Positions 30,466-40,236 of a stretch of DNA of 64,000 nt are shown here, piece after piece. Where the stretch lies: positions 248,001-312,000 of the forward strand of contig JAGMUV010000031.1 in assembly GCA_020744425.1 (NCBI GenBank), read 5' to 3'. Numbering within the stretch: the first letter of the stretch is position 1; the number at the start of each line of letters is the position of its first letter. The notes beneath the pieces were generated by a model. That model was not told the origin of the DNA. It made no database searches and saw only the letters and a program-made list of their open reading frames with translations. The position numbers were made by a program, and so were the translations under genes. This DNA comes from Dactylonectria macrodidyma (Eukaryota; Ascomycota; Sordariomycetes; Hypocreales; Nectriaceae).

Positions 30466-32003
30466 GTCCGGGGTGGTGGTCTAAGATGTAATGGCGGTGG
30501 TCCAAATCGACTTGCAAACACGTTCGAGTTCTTGTCAGGAACGAAAATCATGAGGAATGATTACAAAGCGACGAACGACAACGCCACACAAAATTTTCCA
30601 AATTGGACTCAGGCCCTCTGTGTAGGTGTTACCCGTTCGGGCTAGCGTGCTTTGGTAAGCGCGCATAGCCGCCACCGGAGCAGTGTGGCCTGAGGCACTG
30701 AGGTAACGCCGTGGTAACCTCAGGCACTCAGACCCACTCACTAGCCGAACAGACGCGACAATCACGTGGTTCTGTGAGAGGGCCTGAGACCACAACTTGG
30801 CAATTGGGTGAGATGATGCTTCGCTCCCATACAAATTTGCGGTAACCATAATGTTTCGCAGGGTCGACCCCCAACCCTACCAATTACATCACGTCATAAA
30901 AGCTTCAATTCAACACAAATCTCTAAGATAATTATATTAGGAGGATCCTACAAGCCTCAAATATCCATTGATCCAGCTTTTGTTCCCTTGCGACGTGTCG
31001 CTGTGGAGTTGTAGCCGTCTAGGGCAGTCGCGTCGCGAAATCTCCAGCATCAACAAGTGACCACGACCCGTTGGTACCTCAATTTCCTCATCCGCGTCGG
31101 TTTAATTGACCAATGCTGACTGCACAGAAAGACGCGAAGTCTGCTGACAACGAGCCTATGCGTTTAATTCATCCTTCCAACCCTGTTCGAGTCGACACTC
31201 ACGTATCGATGGTGCTAGACATCTTGTGGATCGCAGGATGTTGGATCGCGGTGTCGTTCAGGGGAGTTGATGCTTTCAACTGGCGGCGTGGCACGTTCTC
31301 AATAATACGCAGCGTTGTAGGTGTAGTCACGGTGACGAAGCATTATTCCATACAAATTTAAAGTTGTGGGCTCAGGCCCTCTGGGAGCCATTACCCCTTT
31401 AGGGAAGGCGTCGCGCTAGTAAGCGCGCCCAGTGGGCCTGAGTGCCTGAGGTAAGCGCCGTGGCCAAGGGTCGGAACAGACTTGTATCCATGGCGCCGCT
31501 GAGCCGTCGCTGATCACGCGTGCCGGCCACCACCACCGGCTGATCTTGGCCCCCCCCCCCCCCGCCAATCGCCGCCCGCGGCCAATGGCATCCCAGTATA
31601 TCCACATGCAGCCCCCTCAAACGGCCGTAGAAATTCGCGTATATCCACAAGAGCTTGCTGATCGGCCCCTACAACTCCTCCCCTACCCTCCCTAAATCAA
31701 TGATATATTCCTGCAGACCCCAGGCCTGTCTCTGGCCCTTCTTTTAGACCTCTTTTCGTTTTAAAAATTGGCTTTCTTTTTTTAACGATTTATATTTAAC
31801 TATTAATTATGGGAAAACAAGCTGGGAAGAAGAAAAAGATAACTGTGGCGGCTGTGGCTGACTCTATTACGGTCAGGACCAGCGCAGCAGCCGGCGCTTA
31901 CGGAAGGCTATATCTAGCACTGGGTCAAAACGCATTTTCCATCCATTTTCGTCAATACAGGGACCCCACCCCACACCACCCATGCCGCCGACCCCCCCTG
32001 AGT
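30466..32003. repeat. Non-coding region with repeated CTCAGGCCCTCTG blocks
   Basis: CTCAGGCCCTCTG occurs at 30608-30620 and 31371-31383 (+), and nearly so at 30776-30788 (-). The two plus-strand copies are followed by similar sequence for about 100 bp, including GTAAGCGCGC and TGAGGTAA-CGCCGTGG. The minus copy and the 31371 copy share flanks (TACAAATTT...AAGTTGTGG). The stretch near 30.61-30.79 kb has inverted ends like a MITE. These blocks may mark the terminus of the RecQ/DUF6589 unit. A C-run lies near 31551-31563. No gene is supported. Confidence 0.45.
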
Positions 32004-34144
32004 ATCCCTTTGAGTGTGGTAAGACTACACTTGCGCTAGCAGCAGGGATCTAGACCAACTAAAATGCTGCAAATTAAAGGTACCTCTGCCTCCACCTATT
32101 TTATGTGGTGATAGAAGTCCCAGCAATTTCCCGATTTACAAAGAGGTACATCACACTGCTCACAACGCCAACGCGATTGCCGTCTGCCGCTATTACTGTT
32201 GCCGGCTGTTGCTTCCAACGGCCGCCGCGGCCGCTGCTCGCCTTGCCGTACGTTCTGACAAGCCCGGCATGCTGACGGATTCTTCCTTCGGACCCAATTA
32301 TGCTGTGAGACAGGCGTAAAGTCGTCTCTAACCCGAAACCTTTTGCGGGCTTGACTTGCTGGTGCGTACGCAGCCATGAGGTCATCAACAATGCGTTGCC
32401 GCCAGTCCCCTGGGTTAGTTATCGGCTGCTACTGTGGCTGCCCTTGCTTCTGTAAAATGAAGCTATTCATAAGGGCTATTTCTAGCAAAAAGTCCCAAGC
32501 GAGGGATTTCCAAGGGCCCCTATGCATACGGCGGTTGGGGCCCTAATAAGACCGCAGTTGGTCACCGCGGTCTACTGCGTTCATCTCGAGGTTGTAAGCA
32601 GCAGCAATAGACGGGATAGAAAGCTCTTTGACAGGCTTATTACTGAAAAAACGCTGTATTGGCCGTGACTGAATTTAGTCCCCTGTCAGCTTCTTCCTCT
32701 TACAGCTAGTCCTTTCACTACCCGTAAATCGGGTTGTTAGGAACATAACGAGGGCGTTATCTTTCCATACGATCTGATTGACCTAATAGAAGACAAATTA
32801 GTAAGGAAATATAGCATAATTATATCTTCTTAACTGACTTTATTATCCTTCGTAGGGACGGCTCTAACCTCGTTAAAAGGAATGCTGCCTTTTGCTGTGT
32901 TATCTGTAGCTTTGAGGTTGACGAGAGATTCGTGTAAGCCGGCGTTACGGCGGGCTGTGCCCGTGGCCCCGTGACCTAGCTGCCGGAGCCGAAGAAAGAG
33001 GCCGGGTGAAGAGAAAAGGTTATCGAGAAAGACGTGATGCGTGGAACCCGGCAGCAGATTTACTAGGGCAACAACCACAGCTTGGGTCAGGTTCAGATAG
33101 ATCGTACTTTTCTGACGGAACTGCTGCCGGCTCCGCCGTAGCTGTGACCCTTGGAGCCGTCGAGCCGGCCGGACCCCTACGGGCCCGAACTTCCGGCCCG
33201 GCCTGTGCCAAATCCACCGCAGGAAATAGCCCTGTTGGGCCACAACCCACACTTTGAAGCCCGTTGGTGTAGGTTTATTAGGGACAGTTGTTGTATCATA
33301 GCACCTTCCGAGGTAGCGGACTATGCACTCATCTATAGCGATACAGGTGCCCGGGGAGAAGAAAACGGTAGACATATGCTGTATGTGGTCAGACCAGGCA
33401 TTGACCCGGCTGTAGGTACGGCCGTAGAAGCTTAAGGCGGGCTCCTTATCGATCGTTGTAAAGTCCCAGAGACGAAGATGTCGTGATAGTAGCTGAAATC
33501 GGTCATAAGACATGTAGTCAGTTACTGGGTGATATGAGGAGAATTTTCCGGGTTTGAAAACCTTCTAATAGTCCTTGATCTTTAGTATTATATTTAATTG
33601 CATATAAATTATGATTGCAATCCATATGTAGATTTCGGTAACAGAGGTCGGCTTCCATTGTAGCAGCCGAGACCGCGGCTTCAATCTGCGGCGGCCGGCT
33701 TCATGCTGCTGCAAGAGGTAACTGACCCAGCTATTCGTATAGCCGACCCAGCTTTCAACTAGGGAAATAGGTATAAAGGCCTGGAAAAGCAACAGCGGCT
33801 GCTGGGGCAAAGCTGCTATCACGGGAGCCTGGCTTGGAAGGTCCATCGGCTTAAAGTTGTAGCCGCGTTCCGGGTCCGGATTTTCAATTGGCCGGCACGT
33901 ATTATCCTCAGGGCGTTCACGGCGGCTGTGATAGTCAACGCGGATGAAGCTGTCGTCGTCATACACGTTGACCGCTTGGCTAGGGGGCAGTTGGGAATCC
34001 ATAGGGATACAGAGAACGCGTTGTATGAGGAATTGGCTGGTGTTGTTTCTGAACGCGCTTTAGGTCACTCCCTTGTACCGCGGCGCGGCAGGGGGGGGTG
34101 TGGGGCGGCACGGTCAGGTGTAGTCTTACCACACTCAAAGGGAT
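32004..34144 (-). mobile_element. piggyBac-type transposon, copy 3 (different subfamily, decayed)
   Basis: Perfect 27-bp inverted repeats ATCCCTTTGAGTGTGGTAAG (plus seven bases) at 32004-32030 and 34118-34144 bound a 2.14-kb element. The tips share the ATCCC start with the other piggyBac family but otherwise differ. Its single transposase gene carries several stop codons. It lies directly left of element B. Confidence 0.9.
32096..34002 (-). pseudogene. piggyBac transposase with at least four in-frame stops
   Basis: The frame starts at ATG 34002 (MDSQLPPSQAVNVYDDDSF) and ends at 32096. It is interrupted by TAG at 33565-33567, where the intact relative suggests Trp, by a TAA shortly after the splice site, by a TAG after GDQLRSY, and by a TAG after QGQPQ, again a likely former Trp. 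Catalytic aspartates remain visible in AIDECIVRYLG, VFLDNLFSS and NAVDRGDQ. An intron at the same position as in the intact copies (about 32782-32842) is conserved. The cysteine-rich tail (CRACQN, CEQCDVPLC) is present. Several stops fit G-to-A changes on the coding strand, as expected from RIP or methylcytosine deamination. Confidence 0.9.
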
Positions 34145-34204
34145 ATGGATTAATCAATATCCATGTACACCCTACGACCTAAAGGTATTTGAAATTAATG
34201 TGTT

Positions 34205-34268
34205 CGAGCGGCCCGTCCGGGGGCGGACGAGCATTTACGTGGCCGTTCGCCCCCAGACGGGCCGCTCG
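34205..34268. repeat. Strong inverted repeat (23-bp stem, 18-bp loop)
   Basis: CGAGCGGCCCGTCCGGGGGC at 34205 is mirrored by CGAGCGGCCCGTCTGGGGGC on the other strand ending at 34268, with two mismatches over 23 bp. It lies between the piggyBac right end and the start of element B gene B. It may be a regulatory hairpin or part of the terminus of element B. Confidence 0.7.
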
Positions 34269-34321
34269 CACATTTATCCCTCTTCATTTAACGCAATGTC
34301 CTAGATCTATCATAATTCGTT

Positions 34322-35557
34322 ATGGCCCCAACTCTTCTGTACTGCCCCAGCCGGGCCCGTACTCAACATGCCACGATCTTACGGGATAACCCCTCTTGGG
34401 TCTCCTGTCCGTATTGTGGCACCCTCCTAGCCGACAAGCCCTCCAACGCTTCCTCTGACGATGACCTTGAAGAGGTGGACTTCCAGAACCTACCCGACCG
34501 AACCCGAAAGGCCTTTAAAGCGAGCGAACGCCCCCAACCGACACTGTACGCCTCAAACGCCGAGTCGCCCGCGGTGTCTACTCATCGAGCCGGCGCAACC
34601 GCTTTCTCTTCTGCCCTTCGAGAAGCTGATAAAGCCCGCCAGACTAGCATTCAGAACGACAAGAGTAAGGCCGAACGGAGTAGTATGGAGCTTACGCAGC
34701 CCCGTAAGATCGGGATTTCGTTGTACTTGTACGCTGGGAATTACTGTACGGCCGAGTCTGGTGGTATCGAGACTCTTGAGTGGTTCGACGTCATGGCCGT
34801 ACATAGGTTTCCGATGGCCGTACAGTTCAGTACGACCCTGGAAATGGATACACACCAGCAGTTGATGTCAGCCATCATCAAACGGTTCTTCTCGAATTCG
34901 GGGGAGTGGGCGAAACTAGCTGAACGGGAGTGGACAGCTATTCCTATCGATGGGAAGCCACTAAGCCTGAACTTGAACGTTCGGTTCTGTGAGGCGACGT
35001 ACGAGTCCACTCAGCTATGGGCATTCCTGTTGCAGACAGGACTTCTACCTCGGTCGGAAATCCGCCGACACCTACGTACTGGCATCTCGGCCGAACAACC
35101 AGAACGGGATGAAAAGGTCAGTACGAAGGGGAAAAGGACCGTACTGGCCCAGCCACAAGGACGTAAGCGCAATACGTCCGAGTCACTGGCTAGTATTACA
35201 GTCAAGGTCGAGGAACAGTCTACTTCAACAGCCAAACGAATCAAAACGGAAGCGGATGGGCCAGTACAGAAGGCCAACAAGAAGGTAGCCATACCGGTCA
35301 AGGCCGAGGCCAGCGGGTCAACTCAACAGGATTCAGCCAAAGCGGAGATGAACGGCCCCGTCCGGGGGGTAAAGATCAAGGACGGGACGGACAAGCCTGT
35401 TCGGCGGACATCTGAAGGATGTAGTATAGACGACGATTGCGAAGATCCCTTTGGGGATAACCCTTTGCAGTCCGACCCCTTCGAAGTATTCAAGGGTACA
35501 CGTTCGCACGCGAAAGGTTCTGAACAGGCCTTCCAGGAAACTACAGACCTCGCTTGA
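34322..35557 (+). CDS. Element B gene B homologue
   Basis: 411 aa from ATG 34322, no introns or stops. It has the same architecture as gene B of elements A and C: an N-terminal WVSCPYCGTLLADKP zinc-ribbon-like pair, an acidic DDDLEEVDF box, a central conserved domain (ISLYLYAGNYC, WFDVMAVHRFP, FFSNSGEWAKLAEREW), and a long charged, low-complexity tail containing several KVEEQ/KAEAS/KTEAD repeats. Sequence identity to A and C is low, so element B is a separate lineage. It converges on the integrase remnant with a gap of only 3 bp. The function is unknown. Confidence 0.6.
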   Translation: MAPTLLYCPSRARTQHATILRDNPSWVSCPYCGTLLADKPSNASSDDDLEEVDFQNLPDRTRKAFKASERPQPTLYASNAESPAVSTHRAGATAFSSALREADKARQTSIQNDKSKAERSSMELTQPRKIGISLYLYAGNYCTAESGGIETLEWFDVMAVHRFPMAVQFSTTLEMDTHQQLMSAIIKRFFSNSGEWAKLAEREWTAIPIDGKPLSLNLNVRFCEATYESTQLWAFLLQTGLLPRSEIRRHLRTGISAEQPERDEKVSTKGKRTVLAQPQGRKRNTSESLASITVKVEEQSTSTAKRIKTEADGPVQKANKKVAIPVKAEASGSTQQDSAKAEMNGPVRGVKIKDGTDKPVRRTSEGCSIDDDCEDPFGDNPLQSDPFEVFKGTRSHAKGSEQAFQETTDLA

Positions 35558-35560
35558 TAG

Positions 35561-37145
35561 CTAGTTTCGAGCTGACCCTGTCTCCGAATTTACATCCCAT
35601 TCGTTATCGGAATCGTCCGTTCCCCCACGAACATGCCCGTCCAGATCAAATCCTCGTGTCCTCAGCTCGTCCTCTAGATGTCGAATACCTCCAGTTGGCG
35701 GCTTCTGGAGGTGTAATCGTGGGTCGACTCCGGATTTATGGTGATCCTCAAGTTGTTCACGTAAGTAAATGTACGAGCGATAAAGAGGAATATCGACACC
35801 ATTTACACGGCGCTGTTCGCTCCCATCCCTGACCGAACGGCTGGGTACGGACGTACAGAGCGCTAATACCTCGGCAGAGAGATAGGAGGATAGATCGAAT
35901 GATCTGTAACCAAGAAGTTCCTCCATCTCCTCTAGCACGGCCGGGATAATTGGCTCCCTGTAATCCTCCGTACGGGACTGTTCAGGGTGGTGATAGAGGA
36001 CGTACGGGACCCCAGGAACGACGTGAGATCGGTTGGACTGTTTGCGGATGTAATGATTGTTCCATACCCGTACGAAGCCGCGCAGGTCCGTATCTAAAGG
36101 TTCCGTATATATATATGGAAGGTCAATCTGGTCGTAGATCTGAGTTGGTTCGAAAAGCCCGATTGTGTGTAGGGTCCCGAAGACAGTCTGCACGTATTGT
36201 TAGTAACGGGGCGTTTAGGGACGCTCGGAGGCGCTCAAGAGTATCCTTACCCGCCAAAACTGCGAACGGCCTTTACAAAGACGATTCCACCAGCTCTCGA
36301 TCTTGACGTTATGGATGCTCTTGCCGTACACAAAACAGTCCTTAAACTGAATTGGTACAGCCTCGCCCGTAAGTGGCTGTACCCGTTCGCGCCCGGTCTG
36401 ACTTGAGTGGTACCAATGGAGGCCAGCAACAACCGGAGTTTCCTTCCCACGATCAGCCCGTATAATCCGAGGCGTAAAGCCAAGTTCGCGAACGACCGAG
36501 AGATACTGGAGCCCAACGCCGATGGACGTGTGCGTACTAAAGCCGACGAAAAACCAAGGGATATATCTCGAGTACGCGCCAATCCCAGCGTAGACCTCAA
36601 AGCCGTACGGCTTTAATTTATCGTACGCATCGATTGACCAGATGAAATTTGGCCCGGGGCAGGTCCAGCCCGTACGACGCCGTCTGAACTCGTCCAGCCG
36701 GTCCCGGAAGCTTCGTTGGTGGACCTCTTTATAGGCAGAGTAGAGGACATCTCGGCTTGTGTGTCACATGTAAATGGAAAGATGTCATGCATGTGAGGGT
36801 TGTAGAGAGTCAAATTAGCCTTAATCACTGCTCAAGTCAAGAGGACGAAGGTCCCAGTTATATACACAACAATGGTGTCCAAGTGGGTCGGGACGCCTCC
36901 TCGGCTGGGGCGGAATATCGTTTGACGTTGTGGACAATCCTTGTTGGCGCAGCTCCGTTCGGAGATATTCGCGCCCGTACCCTGCTAAACGGCTCGTTGG
37001 GTCAACCGCTTGGGCGATACAATCAACGGCCTGTTCTCGTAAGGTAATATTTTCCTCTGGAGTATGCCGCTTGCGAAGGCCCATCTCTTGACGTAGCCGT
37101 ACCAGGCCTCTTTGGGTAATAGAAAGGGAATTGATAGGGGGGCAT
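35561..37145 (-). pseudogene. Element B integrase-type transposase, 5'-truncated and disrupted
   Basis: Exon 2 (36187-35561) follows a 63-bp intron (36188-36250, GTAAGG...GTGCAG). Exon 1 homology runs upstream with all catalytic residues: IWSIDAYDKLKPYGF, IIRADRGKETP and IHNVKIESWWNRL. Near 36745-36880 about 100-160 bp of unrelated sequence interrupts it between YLRTELRQQ and TSRDVLYSAYKEV. Homology resumes upstream (ITQRGLVRLRQEMGLRKR) and then stops near 37145, so roughly the first 95 residues are missing. The interruption could be an unusual intron rather than an insertion. The gene lacks a proper start and is probably dead. Confidence 0.75.
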
Positions 37146-37830
37146 GATGTTTTTGATACGGGGGCATGACCTTACGGGGGCATGACTTTTATGAGTTATG
37201 ATTCGTCCAATTTTTATCTGTTAGTGTAACTTGGATTCTGCCGCCGACACTGCAAGTACGTCAAGCTCAAGCTCTCCACATTTCTACCTTGGCTACCAAC
37301 CCGACCATGATCGCTTTTGGCGCGTGGACGCGTTCTCCTGCTTTGATCAGCCAACTTCCAACGCCTCCACGATGTCCTCACCTCGGCTAGTACCGCTTGA
37401 ACGACGTGTAGGGCTTCGCAGATCGCGGAGCTCTAGCCCCAGTGATCAATTACATCGCGAAAAACGACAGCGAACAAGCCGACAAGTCAGATTTAGCCCT
37501 CCGCAAGCCGCCAGTCAGCTTGCCAACGCGCCAGAAAGCCAGCCAACAGGGCGTACGCGAAGTCGGCCAGCTGGAATTCGAAATAAATCCACACTCGCCA
37601 AGCTTGCGCTGGAAGCAAGCCAACTGAGTAATACGCAGGCCAGTAGTCAGGTTAGCATATGAACCCGGCGCCAGGCACGTAGTCAATTGATCACTCGAGA
37701 TCTGGAAGAACAACAGGGGTGCGTGCCAGCGGTCGGAGGGCGCAGCCCAGCATCTGGAGGACGAGGAAATGGGAGCTAGTTGACAGTGACGAGCATGTTC
37801 TTCGTTCTATAGTGGTTAGAGAATAGAGTG
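37146..37830. other. Spacer after element B with a short Ser-rich open frame
   Basis: GGGGGCATGA occurs three times at about 37137, 37162 and 37176, marking the broken edge of element B. A frame open from 37231 to 37662 would encode a Ser/Arg-rich peptide (SSSSSPHFYLGYQPDHDRFW ... RSRSSSPSDQ), but it begins with TTG rather than ATG and matches nothing I recognise. No other gene is seen. Confidence 0.35.
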
Positions 37831-37944
37831 TCGGATGTTTTTCCTACGAGCGAGCAATAGAGTGTTCATTTTGCAATCGAGAGTAAGACCTCTTAATTTG
37901 CCCCGACGGCGTCGAGATCCAGAGGGCTCAGAAGACTTCAAGGA

Positions 37945-38050
37945 AGAAAAATGTGCTTTAGAGCTTTCCTTAGGAATCTCTTTCTCTCCTTGTAAACAAT
38001 CATTTTACCCAAGTCGCACCCGACCTCGTTCGTGCTCTTGTACCGTCACA
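37945..38050 (+). repeat. Partial LTR related to the Gypsy LTR
   Basis: From about 37945 to 38050 the sequence aligns with the last 105 bp of the Gypsy LTR (GGAATCTCTTTCTCTCCTTG, then AAACAATCATTTTACCC and CCGTCACA), with roughly one base in ten different. The upstream part does not match. It ends exactly where the piggyBac copy 4 gene is broken, and no flanking duplication was found. Confidence 0.8.
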
Positions 38051-38545
38051 GTAGGTAGGACGCTGGTCCCCAAGCGAAGAGGTTTTCCAATGGTCCTCGA
38101 TCCTAGTTTCCTTGTGGAGTCCAATATAAATCAGGATTCCAAGCCAGATGTATACATCGGAGACCTTGAGCCTCGTCCACTTTTGCAGCCTTGAGCCATC
38201 TTTCAGTTCGTGGTTTTGGCTGTCAATGACGCCGCTCTCATGCAAGCTGGCGACCCAGTTGTTGGTGTATTCAACCCAGCTTTTGACTAGGGAAACAGGC
38301 ACAAAGAGCTGGAAGAGCTGTAGTGGCTCCTCGGGCAGTGGGTTGACCTTAAGGTCGCGAGGCGGCACGTTGAAAGGTTGAAAGTTGAAGCCGCGGTCTT
38401 CAGCTGGGGGAAACTCAGGCCGGCATGTATTATCAGCCGCTTGCTCGCGGCTGCTGTTTCCTTCTGTTATGAAACTATTGTCATCATAGATATTGACTGC
38501 CGGTATCTTAGGAGGTATCTTTCCGGAGGGCATTGCAATGAGCAA
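38051..38545 (-). pseudogene. piggyBac transposase N-terminal fragment
   Basis: About 165 codons from the start near 38533-38545 (MPSGKIPPKIPAVNIYDDNS) to the LTR boundary. It includes the N-terminal landmarks NTCRPEFPPAEDRGFNFQPF, LQLFQLFVPVSLVKSWVEYT and VYIWLGILIYIGLHKETRIE. No catalytic aspartate is present because the gene ends before the DDE core. It is closer to copy 3 than to copies 1 and 2 in the opening motif. Confidence 0.85.
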
Positions 38546-38653
38546 AATGAATTATGTGAGATTTTAGCTGTGAAGGGTCTGAGAGTACCGTCACGATGAC
38601 AGGGGTGATGTGGGGCGGGGTACGGAATGGAGGTTTATGACAGCCGATGGGAT
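38051..38653 (-). mobile_element. piggyBac-type transposon, copy 4 (5' fragment)
   Basis: Carries the 5' end only. The outer tip at about 38630-38653 reads, on the minus strand, ATCCCATCGGCTGTCATAAA, comparable in position and in the ATCCC start to the other piggyBac tips. The remainder is cut at 38050/38051 by an LTR end. Confidence 0.75.
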
Positions 38654-39088
38654 GGTTTTTGGAACACACGTGCCAACCCGCAACCCGAAGCCCAACATTG
38701 CTCTCTTAACATTGACATCATTGTACATTGGTCATTGCTTTCATTGGTCTCTCTAACATTGCTCTCTCCGTGGATGCCGCCACCACTGACTATCTGAGCA
38801 GGTTTCATTCGACCAACTTGAACTTACCCCGCACCTTAGTGGCCTCGCGAAACTCTTTAAGACTCCGCTGGTGACGTTCCATTCCGTTTTTTCCAGGATA
38901 AAATGTAAACATCTACCATCCTTCCACTCGGAATATTCATCCATTGGATCCATCCGTCGCTCAGCTTTCCCACTGCTCCGATCCCGGCATTTCCAGGGAC
39001 GCTGATCTCGCTTCCTCCCTCTCTCCCTTGCGTCTGCGCTCGGCTCCCTTATCTCCAGAGGTATCTCGGCAGAGGTTGGTGTGCCACG
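38654..39088. other. Upstream region of the retropepsin-like gene
   Basis: No gene is supported. A TTGACATCATTGTACATTGG-type stretch with repeated CATTG words lies at 38690-38760. The stretch is pyrimidine-rich around 38995-39060, as is common in fungal promoters, and probably holds the promoter of the next gene. Confidence 0.4.
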
Positions 39089-40236
39089 ATGGCATCATCT
39101 CGGAGAGAGGAGCAGGCTTCCCTGCCATGTCCCGCCTGGGTGTGGTCCAGCGGCTCCAACATTCAGTACGTTTCCTCTCCTCCCCCAGGGCCATCTGACT
39201 TCTTCACCCTACTCACCAAGCCAGTCTCGCCAAAGATCGCTCTTGGTTCGGCGATGATTACACCCCCTTCGATTCCTTTATCAAGAATACGGCTGTCAGC
39301 GAAACCACGGTCGTTGGGATCGGGACTGTGAACCTCCCCACTAAGATATCGCCAAATAAGACCGGGCCGCGCTCCCACGGCACTCTCCGCCTGAAGAATG
39401 TGTTGCACGCCCCCGGCATCATCTGTAACATCATTGGACGGCCCATTCTGAATGACTACAACGTCGTCACGCGCGGCACATCCGGGACCATCACCAACCT
39501 CTCTGACAGTCGTCCCGTAGCCTACTTCAAGCCCGAAACCGAAGGGGTCAGGCTGTTCGAAGTCCGGCTCAGCGGGCCTCCCGTCGGGCCCAAGGTTGGC
39601 CCTTCGCCTTTCGACCCGTCTACGACGTACTTTATTCGTGCCTCATGGCCTGACAGTGAGCGAGAGCGATTTGCCGCTCTGCAAGCCTCTCGCTCTCGCC
39701 AGTCCAGAGCCGCGGCCAACGTGCCTCTGGCGCCGTCCGAGAAGGCATGGCTGAAGAAACACTTCGAAAGCGAGTTCAAGTTCCTCCAAGTCCACGGGTT
39801 GAGTATCTACAAGGAGGAAGATCGCGAGGAGGGCCGTACGATCTTGCGGGCCATTATGTCCAATGGCGAAGATGAAGCTCCCAGCGATGATGAATTCGAT
39901 GACTTCGATCCCGAAGCGCACTTTGCCGACCATCATTTTTCCCTTGCGGAGCTGGACTGGATCAACTCCGGCTACGGAAACTCGAGGGACTTTATGGCTT
40001 GCTTTGGGCTCAAGTTCTTCAATGAGGAGGACTGCGATGAGGCTCGGGCTATTGCCCGCGCCATGGTGGCTGAGGACGAGGATGACGACGACGATTCTGA
40101 TGCTTCATTCGGAGTTGACGAGGCGGCTAGAACCTTCCTCCTCTCCCGAACGGTCGGCTCAGGTATGTCCCACGAGGACGGCGAGCGGGACAGTGGTTAC
40201 CTCCAGTCCCGAATGGCAGATAAAGGGTTCGATTAG
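39089..40236 (+). CDS. Copia-protease-derived (domesticated) gene, two exons
   Basis: Exon 1 is 39089-39165 and exon 2 is 39225-40236, joined over a 59-bp intron (GTACGT...GCCAG). The join creates the sequence WVWSSGSNIHLAKDRSWFGD and gives a 362-aa protein. The pattern matches the Copia retropepsin and gag-pre-integrase region: W-x-x-x-SGxNxH near residue 17-26, then VVGIGTVNLPT, LRLKNVLHAPGIICNIIG near 95. In active Copia proteases the motif is DSGAS; here the catalytic Asp is Ser, so protease activity is unlikely. The second half is acidic and has two KKHFESEFKFLQVHGLSIYKE-type repeats (compare ELDWINSGYGN...FGLKFFNEED). There is no RT or integrase. Its stop codon TAG (40234-40236) lies in the tail of an inserted LINE. 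Confidence 0.7.

Noticed and set aside
37231..37662. 143-codon Ser-rich gene
   Set aside because: The frame begins with TTG, lacks a motif and lies next to broken element DNA; mentioned only as a spacer feature.
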